This document shows, piece after piece, positions 19,331-26,029 of a stretch of 36,344 bases of DNA (positions are counted from its first letter, which is position 1; the number at the start of each line of letters is the position of its first letter). The position numbers were made by a program, and so were the translations under genes. Under the pieces are notes generated by a model. It was given only the letters and a program-made list of their open reading frames with translations, was not told the DNA's origin and did not search any database. This DNA is from Lachnospiraceae bacterium (lineage in GTDB: Bacteria > Bacillota > Clostridia > Lachnospirales > Lachnospiraceae), in assembly GCA_021200995.1 (NCBI GenBank), contig JAJQFS010000070.1:1-36344 (forward strand), written 5' to 3'.

Positions 19331-19384
19331 GATTAGGCTTGACAAGAGTCGGACAGGTATACTTGTTCGGAAAGAGGTTTGTAG

Positions 19385-19618
19385 ATGCTTAGAACAATTT
19401 TGACCATTATTTTCATTATCATATGTATCGCACTGGTTGTCCTGGTGCTGATGCAGGAGGGAAAATCCGCAGGACTGGGCGCTATCAGCGGTGCCGCTGA
19501 GACATATTGGGGCAAGAATAAAGGACGTTCGATGGAGGCCACTTTAGTGCGGGTCACGAAAATCCTTGCAGTTGCCTTTATGTTGCTGGCTGTGGTGTTA
19601 AATATCGACAAGTTTTGA
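19385..19618 (+). CDS. secG: Preprotein translocase subunit SecG
   Basis: The 77-residue product has two transmembrane helices: about residues 2-21 (ILTIIFIIICIALVVLVLM) and about 57-75. Between them lies the SecG loop QEGKSAGLGAISGAAETYWG. SecG assists SecYE during export. In many Lachnospiraceae secG is followed by rnr, smpB and ssrA; here smpB comes next and rnr is not in the window. A probable terminator separates secG from smpB. Confidence 0.93.
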   Translation: MLRTILTIIFIIICIALVVLVLMQEGKSAGLGAISGAAETYWGKNKGRSMEATLVRVTKILAVAFMLLAVVLNIDKF

Positions 19619-19626
19619 GTTAATTG

Positions 19627-19654
19627 CCCTTCTTACGAAAGCAAGAGGGGTTTT
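19627..19654 (+). terminator. Probable terminator after secG
   Basis: CCCTTCTT (19627-19634) pairs with AAGAGGGG (19643-19650), with one G-U pair and an eight-base loop. TTTT follows, but the run is short, so termination may be partial. Confidence 0.55.
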
Positions 19655-19717
19655 CCTTTGTCCCAAGCGGATGGGTTGGGCTGCAATATTGATTTTGGAA
19701 TTGCATGAGGTGATTTC

Positions 19718-20188
19718 ATGGCTAATAGTAAGGAAGCGACAAAGCTGGTCGCGAACAATAAAAAGGCGTATTTTGATTACTTCATAGATGAAAAATATGA
19801 AGCCGGCATCGTGCTGGCTGGCACAGAAGTCAAAAGCCTTCGTCAGGGAAAGTGCAGTATCAAAGAGTCTTTCATCCGCATCGAGAAGGGGGAGGTTCTG
19901 GTATATGGAATGCACATCAGCCCATATGAGAAGGGAAATATCTTCAACAAAGATCCTCTGCGGGTAAAGAAGCTGTTGCTTCACAAATCAGAAATTTCCC
20001 GTCTTGCGGGTAAAGTCGCAGAAAAAGGTTGCACTTTGGTTCCACTTCAGGTATACTTCAAAGATGGAAGGGCCAAGATGGAAATCGGCCTTGCCAGAGG
20101 CAAGAAGCTTTACGATAAACGTGAGGACATTGCCAAAAAGGACCAGCGCCGTGAGACACAGCGCTCGTTCAAGATTGAGAATCTGTAA
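19718..20188 (+). CDS. smpB: SsrA-binding protein SmpB
   Basis: SmpB binds the tRNA-like part of tmRNA and brings it to stalled ribosomes. The 156 residues show the family core: [40 protein letters not shown], and the basic tail [20 protein letters not shown]. An AGGTGAT site lies before the ATG at 19718. The tmRNA gene begins only six bases after its stop codon, so both are probably cut from one transcript. Confidence 0.97.
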   Translation: MANSKEATKLVANNKKAYFDYFIDEKYEAGIVLAGTEVKSLRQGKCSIKESFIRIEKGEVLVYGMHISPYEKGNIFNKDPLRVKKLLLHKSEISRLAGKVAEKGCTLVPLQVYFKDGRAKMEIGLARGKKLYDKREDIAKKDQRRETQRSFKIENL

Positions 20189-20194
20189 CTACAA

Positions 20195-20542
20195 GGGCCA
20201 GTCATGGTTTCGACAGGGGCTTTGCAGCTGGAGAAGCTATCCGCAGGTGATGCGTCAAATCACAAACCTAAATATAAACGCTGATAATAACGAATTAGCA
20301 CTTGCCGCTTAATTGCGGCTGTCTGACCATACGCACCTGCACGTAAGGACTCAGGCATCATCCATGCAGGAAACGGCTGATATTAAGCTTTGCGTATCAG
20401 TGCCGTATCATGAAGCTACCGGAGTTTCAGGGCTGTCTGTTTCCCTGATACCGAGGGAAATGGGAAACCGCAATAACAGACTATGATAGTAGAAGGACAG
20501 GGAATAGGCTTTTGGACACGGGTTCGACTCCCGTCTGGTCCA
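20195..20542 (+). ncRNA. ssrA: Transfer-messenger RNA (tmRNA)
   Basis: The 5' acceptor strand GGGCCAG (20195-20201) pairs with CTGGTCC (20535-20541), with one G-U pair. The T arm is ACGGG-TTCGACT-CCCGT, and the discriminator base is A542. CCA is not encoded. The tag frame starts at GCT (20280) after ATATAAAC and reads ADNNELALAA, with TAA at 20310-20312. The Leu-Ala-Ala ending is the usual proteolysis tag. The size, 348 nt, is normal. The 3' 62 bases also carry, on the other strand, the end of the recombinase gene. Confidence 0.95.
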
Positions 20543-21974
20543 CTAACGATACCTTATTCGAACACAGGGTATCATCACTCTTATTCAAGGGGCTGGCATT
20601 GTAATAGATGACAGCCTCTTCGTTTGTCACCTCAACCCGCGCCACAAAGGTATCCAGTAACCGGCGCCTGAAATCGTCATCATCTATATCCCCATAACGA
20701 TATAAACATAGCCAGGAATGCACCAGATCATAGGACAGGAGAGGGGCCTTGATTTCTTCACGGCTGATTTCCACTTCCAGGGACTCTTCCTCGGCCTCCA
20801 GCTCATTCAGACGTGCCACCATTTGAGAACCGGCGCCATCCTCGATCGCGTCCATGATATTTTTCTGTTTCTTTTTGCAGGCATCCAGCTGCTTTTTTAA
20901 TACTTCAGTACGGTCAAATTCACGGTCCTTCGCCTGGATCTCCATGACTCTCTCGGTTATGTGGTCGATCATCTCATCGGTTAGGACATAGTCCACGGTT
21001 GCCCTGGCAACAATTTTTTCGAAGATGTCCTTTGAGAGCGGCCTGGATTCGCATTCGCCGCCGGTCTTTTTGGTGGCGCATTTATAGTAATTGTAGACCT
21101 TCCCGGACTTACTCGTACCAGATTCCCCGCGCATTAATTTTCCACAGTATCCACAGTAACACTTACACGATAACATATAGTCTCCTTTCCCGGCCGCATT
21201 GTGTTTTCCGGAATTAAGCCTTGCAGCAGCTGCCTCAAATAATTCGTCACTGACAATGGGCTCTGTCTCGATAACAACATCCATGATTTCAAATTTTCCA
21301 GTATACCGTCTGTTTCGAAGCATGCGGTGCAGTGTGGCCTTATCAATCTTTGTACCACGCTTGGAAACGATTCCTCTTGCCTCGAACATCTTTAAAATGT
21401 CCACCTGGCGGACACCGTCTGCACACAATTTAAAAGCTTCCCGAACTGCATCCGCTTTTTCTTCATCGACGATGATATGCTTATCCTTATCCTTTTTGTA
21501 GCCGATTGGCACGGCTGACGGATACTGGCCCTTTTTGGCGCTTTCCTTCATGCCGCGCATGACCTTCTGGCGCAGATCGGCGCTGTAGTACTCCGCCAGG
21601 CCTTCCAGGACGCTTTCAAGGATTATTCCCTCTGGCCCGTCCGGAACCGATTCACGGGCATATTTGAGCTGCACGCCGGCCTTCTTTAATTTGCTTTTAT
21701 ATATGGCAATGTCCGCCCGGTCACGACCGAAGCGGTCAATCTTCCAGACAATCACCACATCAAATAAGTGCTGCTCAGCGTCCTGGATCATTCGCATGAA
21801 TTCATCCCGGCCAGCGGTAGATTTGCCGGAAATATGCCTGTCGGCATATACGCCTATGATTTTGATATTATGGGATTCAGCATAAGATCTGCAGTCCGCC
21901 ACCTGTCCTTCAATCGACTGGTCTGTCTGACGCGGACCCTCGGAGTATCGCGCATAGATAACGCCTTTGGTCAT
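20481..21974 (-). CDS. Large serine recombinase (integrase)
   Basis: A 497-residue integrase for insertion and excision of the element. The N-terminal resolvase domain has the nucleophile Ser11 (YARYS) and the arginine-rich WKIDRFGRD. A recombinase domain follows (GYKKDKDKHIIVDEEKADAV to MLRNRRYTGKFE), then a zinc ribbon (CYCGYCGKLMRG with a later CATKKTGGEC) and a coiled coil near residues 355-410. The ATG at 21974 has a GGAGATGAT site. The last 20 codons (VDQTGVEPVSKSLFPVLLLS) are antisense to the ssrA 3' end, so the C-terminus is read from host DNA and should differ in the excised form. Confidence 0.93.
   Translation of the reverse strand: MTKGVIYARYSEGPRQTDQSIEGQVADCRSYAESHNIKIIGVYADRHISGKSTAGRDEFMRMIQDAEQHLFDVVIVWKIDRFGRDRADIAIYKSKLKKAGVQLKYARESVPDGPEGIILESVLEGLAEYYSADLRQKVMRGMKESAKKGQYPSAVPIGYKKDKDKHIIVDEEKADAVREAFKLCADGVRQVDILKMFEARGIVSKRGTKIDKATLHRMLRNRRYTGKFEIMDVVIETEPIVSDELFEAAAARLNSGKHNAAGKGDYMLSCKCYCGYCGKLMRGESGTSKSGKVYNYYKCATKKTGGECESRPLSKDIFEKIVARATVDYVLTDEMIDHITERVMEIQAKDREFDRTEVLKKQLDACKKKQKNIMDAIEDGAGSQMVARLNELEAEEESLEVEISREEIKAPLLSYDLVHSWLCLYRYGDIDDDDFRRRLLDTFVARVEVTNEEAVIYYNASPLNKSDDTLCSNKVSLVDQTGVEPVSKSLFPVLLLS
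20500..20545. other. Probable left attachment site (attL) in the ssrA 3' end
   Basis: The tmRNA T arm and acceptor strand are intact, and phage-like sequence starts directly after it. The element therefore appears integrated at the 3' end of ssrA and to have restored that end. A second copy of this segment (attR) was not seen to the right, so the element's other end lies outside the window. The exact crossover cannot be fixed without the empty site. Confidence 0.6.
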
Positions 21975-22070
21975 GATATCATCTCCTTAAATTTTGCTTG
22001 CGGTATCAGTCCGGAGATGATAAAATCCTAATGAACATCACTAAGGATATTATAGCATATCCGGATGAGA

Positions 22071-22104
22071 GCCGTTCCTGTTGGTAGCAGGAGCGGTTTT
22101 CTTT
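22071..22104 (+). terminator. Intrinsic terminator, plus direction
   Basis: GCCGTTCCTG (22071-22080) pairs with CAGGAGCGGT (22088-22097) with two G-U pairs, followed by TTTCTTT. No rightward gene ends directly before it. It may block read-through toward the small RNA unit, or it may be the 3' end of a lost gene. Confidence 0.6.
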
Positions 22105-22110
22105 ATATTT

Positions 22111-22236
22111 AAAAAAATAAAAAGCAAGCAACCGAGGTTACCTGCTTAACAACCGAACAAATCAGGTGGGGCGACACTCCCACATCTCCATCGAGGGTGA
22201 CGGCTGCCCGTTCCGTCCTCTGATCCATTCGTTGGT
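22111..22236 (-). ncRNA. Predicted small RNA, type I antitoxin-like
   Basis: A self-contained leftward unit. It has a strong promoter (22243-22272) and a predicted start near 22236. Its end is a terminator in which the minus-strand copies of 22136-22147 and 22122-22133 form a stem, followed by a U-rich run (22111-22121). The RNA would be about 125 nt. A 39-codon frame begins with ATG at 22229 but has no ribosome binding site. The layout recalls antisense antitoxins of Firmicutes prophage type I systems; no facing toxin frame was found. The antitoxin reading is inference. Confidence 0.6.
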
Positions 22237-22242
22237 ACTTCG

Positions 22243-22272
22243 ATTATATTTGAAAAAATATGATGTTGTCAA
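22243..22272 (-). promoter_or_regulatory. Consensus promoter of the small RNA
   Basis: On the minus strand TTGACA (22267-22272) and TATAAT (22243-22248), both perfect boxes, are separated by 18 bases. It is among the strongest promoter matches in the element, together with the hicAB promoter. Confidence 0.8.
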
Positions 22273-22280
22273 TAACGTAA

Positions 22281-22305
22281 AAGGCCTCGTATTTCTACGA
22301 GACCT
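22281..22305 (-). terminator. Leftward hairpin upstream of the small RNA promoter
   Basis: On the minus strand AAGGTCTCGTA pairs with TACGAGGCCTT around a GAAA loop, and TTTT follows in part. It may end leftward transcription coming from the Abi_2 gene before the small RNA promoter. A GC-rich palindrome (GCAGCTGCAGCTG region, 22306-22320) lies directly before it. Confidence 0.5.
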
Positions 22306-22386
22306 TAGCTGCAGCTGCAATAACTATTAATGCCCTATAGGCGGAATACAGATATTGTAGCAAGGAAGAATCTCGTTGTCAAGAAA

Positions 22387-22424
22387 ATTAAAAAGCACCC
22401 GTACATGTATACATGCACAAGTGC
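22387..22424 (-). terminator. Leftward terminator downstream of the Abi_2 gene
   Basis: The minus strand has GGCAC...GTGC enclosing GTGCATG-TATA-CATGTAC, in which the one imperfect pair is G-U on this strand and a mismatch on the other. TTTTTAATTTT follows. It lies 150 bases after the Abi_2 stop. A further small hairpin (AGCCGTA/TACGGCT) sits at 22431-22449. Nothing else is visible between 22450 and 22572. Confidence 0.6.
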
Positions 22425-22572
22425 CTTTCAGCCGTAATCAGTACGGCTATCTCTGTACAAGTATACTACCATTTGCAAAAAAATATTACAAGTCTCTAAA
22501 CAGTCTTTTTTTTCATGTTTTAAATGTATTTCAGAAGCTTTTTTTTGCATATTCTATTATTCTATCACTATA

Positions 22573-23551
22573 TTATAAATCTCCAAATCGATTATACTCA
22601 ATTTTGTCTTTCGGAAGATCTCTGAGCTGGACAAGATCGTTTAAGTCTTTAATACCCATCTTCCCTCTAATGTAGTCAAATGCGATCGGGCTGATAGATG
22701 ATTTTAATCCATCCATCATCTTAATAAGGGTATTTATAAATACCTTAAATTCTCTTTCAGGAAGATAATATTTAAAGTAAATGAATAAATCAAACAAGCA
22801 CTGATCTGAAGACCGTTTATAAACAGGGCGCAACTGCCGAATATATTTTTCTATTATTCTTCCATTTTGCCGTTTAGGATCTTGATGTCTAAATATACAG
22901 TAAATGCGTTCGTTGTGAGCGCATGAATTACGGATTATACGCATCCAGTGAAGGCTTCCTATAAGGAGTTTGACATTGGGCTTCTCTGCCTCATCGATCA
23001 TGCCGTAAAGCTTGCAAAGTGAATGAGAGACATCCATCTTGCTATATTGAACAATATATATGAAGGTGGAAAAATTGACCACTTTCAGCATGATCCAAGT
23101 AGGAATCTGCTTGTGGTTTTCCATATAAAAACGAACATATTCAAGCTTACTGCGGCCCAGCTCGTTATAGGCATCGGAAATAGTGCCCATCTTGTGCTGA
23201 AGAGTTTCACGTGGATCGAATGCCTCGGTATTATACCAGGGAATTTTCCCACAATCGTTGCACTCATCAAACTTATATGCCGTTAAAGCTCGTACCTCTT
23301 CTTCGACTTGCGTAATATACTTATTTTTTTACCGTATATATTTGTGTGATACTTGTACCGGGAATGTAAATATGTTCTCCTGCTGGAGTGGTATCACACA
23401 CAAATGGATTTTTATAACCATTGATGATATTAAAACAACCAGCTCGGACTAAAATTTCTTTGTGTTGAGAGCCATTACATTCAATGTGCTTTTTATTACG
23501 CAACCTTCTCATTTGCTGGTTATATGTAAGAAAATTTTTGTCGTCAGACAT
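22573..23551 (-). pseudogene. Abi_2 (AbiD/AbiF-like) abortive infection gene, frameshifted
   Basis: Two open frames together spell one Abi_2 protein. The first (23551 to 23321) starts behind GGAGG with MSDDKNFLTYNQQMRRL, the usual Abi_2 N-terminus, and stops just after a run of seven A (23324-23330 as T on plus). Family sequence continues in the other frame without a start codon (NKYITQVEEEVRALTAYKF) to the stop at 22573. Removing one A gives an intact product of about 325 residues, the normal family length. The HEPN-type motif RNSCAHNE (R-X4-H) is intact. This class stops phage growth by harming the infected cell, probably through RNA cleavage. It is a broken gene, a phase-variable one or a sequencing error. 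Confidence 0.8.
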
Positions 23552-23634
23552 AGTATTGTATCCTCCTTATAAAAAAGTAGGTGTTGGAAATAAAGGTGGC
23601 CATTCTACCCACACTACATTATCTATTCTATCTA

Positions 23635-24006
23635 TTACGCGATACCTTTTTCTTTCTTATCATCCAGTTCAATATCTAACGCTTTCATCACCATAGCTTT
23701 TGAGATACTGTCAGCGTCATGGAACTTATTGGCCACTTCCATGTCCAGATCGGTGAGGGGAGAGGCCGGAGAGGAAAGGTCGGCAGCAGGACGCTCTTCA
23801 ATCAAATCGGATCGGTTAATATGAAAATACTTTGCCAACATATCCACTTTATCCATTCGTGGTAATCGCGTGCCATTACACCATGTCGATATAGAGGATT
23901 TATTTACGCCCAGATCATTTATTATGTCAACTTGCGTTTTCTCATTGATAGACATGTAATATTTTAAATTTTCTGAAAAAATTTTCTTATAGTAGTCTTC
24001 TCCCAT
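23635..24006 (-). CDS. XRE-family repressor (CI-like)
   Basis: The likely prophage repressor. From the ATG at 24006 (GGAGG eight bases upstream) it has 123 residues; an upstream in-frame ATG at 24063 would place the start inside the promoter and operators. The HTH is in the N-half: TQVDIINDLGVNKSSISTWC followed by NGTRLPRMDKVDMLAKYFHI. The C-half is short, acidic and has no Ser-Lys self-cleavage peptidase, so induction probably does not follow the LexA/CI route. It is divergent from the Cro-like gene and precedes the Abi_2 gene on the same strand. Confidence 0.85.
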   Translation of the reverse strand: MGEDYYKKIFSENLKYYMSINEKTQVDIINDLGVNKSSISTWCNGTRLPRMDKVDMLAKYFHINRSDLIEERPAADLSSPASPLTDLDMEVANKFHDADSISKAMVMKALDIELDDKKEKGIA

Positions 24007-24034
24007 ATCGCATCCTCCATCTATGTTTAAGGGG

Positions 24035-24122
24035 ATTATAATACAAAAAGTAGAAATGAGCAACCAAAAAGTAAAAAAAGTTTACAAAAAGTATTGACAT
24101 CTACAAAAAGTAGAGTTAATAT
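24035..24122. promoter_or_regulatory. Lysis-lysogeny switch: four phased operators and two divergent promoters
   Basis: Four copies of a TAC-AAAAA-GTA type site lie at 24042-24052, 24063-24073 (first half ACC), 24083-24093 and 24102-24112. Centre spacings are 21, 20 and 19 bases, close to two helical turns. The leftward promoter is TTGCTC (24058-24063) and TATAAT (24035-24040), spacing 17, with the first operator between the boxes. The rightward promoter is TTGACA (24094-24099) and TAATAT (24117-24122), spacing 17, with the fourth operator between its boxes. Both promoters can thus be blocked by the same protein. Confidence 0.8.
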
Positions 24123-24156
24123 GTGTGAAAAGAAACGAAAGGAGACAAGGAAGCCA

Positions 24157-24366
24157 ATGGACAAATTGCAGATCAGCCTGGCAGCAGCCCGCGTAAATGC
24201 TGGGATGACACAGGAGGCAGCAGCAAGAGAAATGCATGTTTCAAAGCAAACTATAATAAATTGGGAAAAAGGGAAAGTTATTCCTGGGATTCCAGAGATC
24301 GAGATGCTTTCACGCATATACAATATTCCGCAGGATAATATTTTTTTGCCTTGTTACTCTACATAA
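24157..24366 (+). CDS. Cro-like XRE regulator
   Basis: A 69-residue DNA-binding protein, first gene of the rightward operon. The HTH is LAAARVNAGMTQEAAAREMHVSKQTIINWE, followed by KGKVIPGIPEIEMLSRIYNI. The start at 24157 is preceded by GAAAGGAGA at about 13 bases; the longer frame from 24094 would begin inside the promoter. A fifth operator-like site, CTACATAAAGTAG (24359-24371), overlaps the stop codon. By position it should oppose the repressor. Confidence 0.82.
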   Translation: MDKLQISLAAARVNAGMTQEAAAREMHVSKQTIINWEKGKVIPGIPEIEMLSRIYNIPQDNIFLPCYST

Positions 24367-24377
24367 AGTAGAATTAT

Positions 24378-24453
24378 CCTTACTCCCGTAAGGATAACAC
24401 AATATTTCTATATTGTCCTATTGACAATATAGAAATATTGACAATATAGAAAA
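24378..24453. repeat. Hairpin leader element, copy 1
   Basis: It starts with CCTTACTCCCGTAAGG (stem CCTTAC/GTAAGG), then ATAACACA. Next is a perfect 16-base inverted repeat (24402-24417 with 24423-24438, loop CTATT), and a further direct copy of TTGACAATATAGAAA (24421-24435 and 24439-24453). It stands just before the ribosome binding site of the gene at 24493. The first 32 bases recur at 24713 with three changes. No U-run follows, so it is not a simple terminator. Confidence 0.75.
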
Positions 24454-24492
24454 GCTTCTGATCATCAGAGATTTTAACAGGGAGGTGAGGGA

Positions 24493-24726
24493 TTGAGTAT
24501 TGAAGAAGCAAACGCACCATTCGCAAATGGTTTTCGAGTGATTGTCAACAGGAAGGGCTTGAAGATGAACTTCGTCGCAGATCAGGCCGGACTCACAAAG
24601 CAGGAACTGAGCGACATGTTAAATGGTCGAAAGATCATCAAGGCCTGCGACATTCCGAGGATGGCGAAGGCACTGGGAGTTGGAAGCGACGATGTTTACG
24701 CAGCTGGAGCGGCCTTACTCCCGTAA
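24493..24726 (+). CDS. Small HTH (XRE-like) phage regulator
   Basis: A 77-residue protein starting with TTG at 24493 behind GGAGGTGA. The segment FRVIVNRKGLKMNFVADQAG followed by LTKQELSDMLNGRKIIKACD reads as an XRE helix-turn-helix, and IPRMAKALGVGSDDVY completes the five-helix fold. Its last codons (LLP and stop) lie inside the second copy of the leader repeat. It may act on the inverted repeats on each side of it; this is inference from position. Confidence 0.75.
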   Translation: MSIEEANAPFANGFRVIVNRKGLKMNFVADQAGLTKQELSDMLNGRKIIKACDIPRMAKALGVGSDDVYAAGAALLP

Positions 24727-24764
24727 GAATAACACAGTAATTCTTTATCTTGACAGATAAAGAA
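24713..24764. repeat. Hairpin leader element, copy 2
   Basis: Bases 24713-24744 match copy 1 at 29 of 32 positions, including the CTTAC-TCCC-GTAAG hairpin and ATAACACA. A perfect nine-base inverted repeat follows (TTCTTTATC 24741-24749, GATAAAGAA 24756-24764) with loop TTGACA. As in copy 1, the hairpin directly precedes a GGAGG site, here that of the gene at 24793. Confidence 0.75.
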
Positions 24765-24792
24765 AGCCGTTGAGCAGAAAGGAGGATAAACA

Positions 24793-24948
24793 ATGCAAAT
24801 ACTGACATCAGCGATAGTGGCAATTATAGTGTCTGCCATATATTGCAAAATTTCAGCCGCCAACACGTTTAGCGTAATAGACGGCTATGTAAAGGATATG
24901 ATTGAGCTGGCTAAAAAATCAATCGGGGACGCATACCTCAATAAATGA
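24793..24948 (+). CDS. Small single-pass membrane protein
   Basis: A 51-residue product starting MQILTSAIVAIIVSAIYCKI behind an AAAGGAGG site, with a transmembrane helix at about residues 4-20 and a charged tail of about 30 residues. The last 30 bases overlap the 3' end of the convergent DUF4393 gene. No family is recognised. Confidence 0.65.
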   Translation: MQILTSAIVAIIVSAIYCKISAANTFSVIDGYVKDMIELAKKSIGDAYLNK

Positions 24949-25701
24949 TCTACCAAGCAATGTCGGAGCTACTTTTCCTTTGTTAATATCAATTCTTTTT
25001 GAAGGAAATTGCTTTTGATAAATTGCATATAAAGGGTGTTCCTTAAATTTTTCATAATAAGCATCATTATTAAGGTAAACATCGCTTGATATAGATAATA
25101 GTCCTAGCCTTTCCAATGAAGATAGAGCTTGTGAATATGGAATAGCATTATCCAGTGTGGTATTCAGAAGTATTTTTTCGGAAAGTTCATAATAACCACC
25201 ATTATCCGCAACAAGACGAAAATTACAAAGAGGAAGCCCGGCTGCATTAGTATGTTTGAACATGCGCAGAACCTTTGCATCTAATGGAGACATTTGTTTT
25301 ATTATTTCCGCAAATGAAGGATGAATTTTTTGATTATAATCCGCATTCATGGAATTTGCAATAAGAGTAGAAAACATGCTTCTGAGTTCAGGCTCTTCTA
25401 CGCAGTATTTTGAGTTTTCGAGCGCCTGGGCAGTAATCTGAACAGATGGTTCTATTTTCTTCTCCAAAGGAATCGTGCTAATGGCTTCATCCAGCTCGGC
25501 CTTGTACTTTTCGAGTTCGGCAGAGTATTTAAGACGGCGTATATCAGCTTTATGAGAAATTCCTCCAAATACTAGATACCATACATCGCTTAATGTAGTG
25601 CCTATGTTTTTGGTGGGCTTGTCCGTGAGATTCTTGAGGGCAGTATCTACTGAATCTGGAACTTCGGGTAGATCAATTAAACTAATGTGATTATCAGACA
25701 T
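24919..25701 (-). CDS. DUF4393 (Abi-alpha) domain protein
   Basis: A 260-residue protein from the ATG at 25701 (GGAG ten bases upstream); the longer frame from 25767 lacks a good site. The diagnostic stretch is IHPSFAEIIKQMSPLDAKVL in mid-protein, preceded by ELRSMFSTLIANSMNADYN, both characteristic of DUF4393/Abi-alpha (PF14337 as I recall it). The family is linked to abortive infection by name, with no firm mechanism. It is transcribed against the early operon, so it can be expressed in the lysogen. Closest neighbours are a divergent XRE gene and a convergent small membrane protein gene. Confidence 0.82.
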   Translation of the reverse strand: MSDNHISLIDLPEVPDSVDTALKNLTDKPTKNIGTTLSDVWYLVFGGISHKADIRRLKYSAELEKYKAELDEAISTIPLEKKIEPSVQITAQALENSKYCVEEPELRSMFSTLIANSMNADYNQKIHPSFAEIIKQMSPLDAKVLRMFKHTNAAGLPLCNFRLVADNGGYYELSEKILLNTTLDNAIPYSQALSSLERLGLLSISSDVYLNNDAYYEKFKEHPLYAIYQKQFPSKRIDINKGKVAPTLLGRSFIEVCVPD

Positions 25702-25801
25702 TATAATAATCTCCTTATTGCGTAGAATTTGAAACAATATCTTGATGGAACAAATGTTCATAACCACAAAATATTGTAACTGAGAAGAGGAGAAAAATCA
25801 A

Positions 25802-26029
25802 GTGGAAGAACAGATGTTTGGAAAAATTATGCAGGAAGAACGAAAAAGACAGGGATTGTCATGTCAACAGTTGGCGGATATGACGGGATTTACAGTGAGA
25901 TCTATCTATTTTTGGGAGAATGGTCAAAGAAATATTGGATTAGGACATGCGGATGCAGTGCTTAAGGCACTGAACGCGTCCATGACAATTGGAAAGGAAG
26001 ACAATGGAAGACAAACAGAAGATATGTGA
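25802..26029 (+). CDS. XRE-family regulator next to the DUF4393 gene
   Basis: A 75-residue protein with start GTG at 25802 behind GAGGAGA. The HTH runs EERKRQGLSCQQLADMTGFT-VRSIYFWENG and continues with a standard XRE helix 5 (HADAVLKALNASMTI). It is divergent from the DUF4393 gene with 100 bases between them and may control it, or may belong to the early operon only. The end overlaps the next gene by 26 bases. Confidence 0.78.
   Translation: MEEQMFGKIMQEERKRQGLSCQQLADMTGFTVRSIYFWENGQRNIGLGHADAVLKALNASMTIGKEDNGRQTEDM

Noticed and set aside
19339-19363. TTGACA/TATACT pair before secG
   Set aside because: The spacing is only 13 bases; the TTGCAA-17-TATATT pair just upstream is a better promoter.
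20548-20573. GATACC/GGTATC inverted repeat as tmRNA terminator
   Set aside because: The stem is short, the loop long and no U-run follows.
22110-22229. 39-codon frame inside the predicted small RNA
   Set aside because: No ribosome binding site, and it reads through the terminator; kept as non-coding.
22376-22675. Rightward frame of 99 codons opposite the Abi_2 gene
   Set aside because: It runs through terminator hairpins and the antisense of the Abi_2 end, has no ribosome binding site and no protein-like character.
24378-24764. Possible CRISPR-like repeats
   Set aside because: Only two copies, differently continued and each tied to a gene start; no regular spacers or cas genes in the window.
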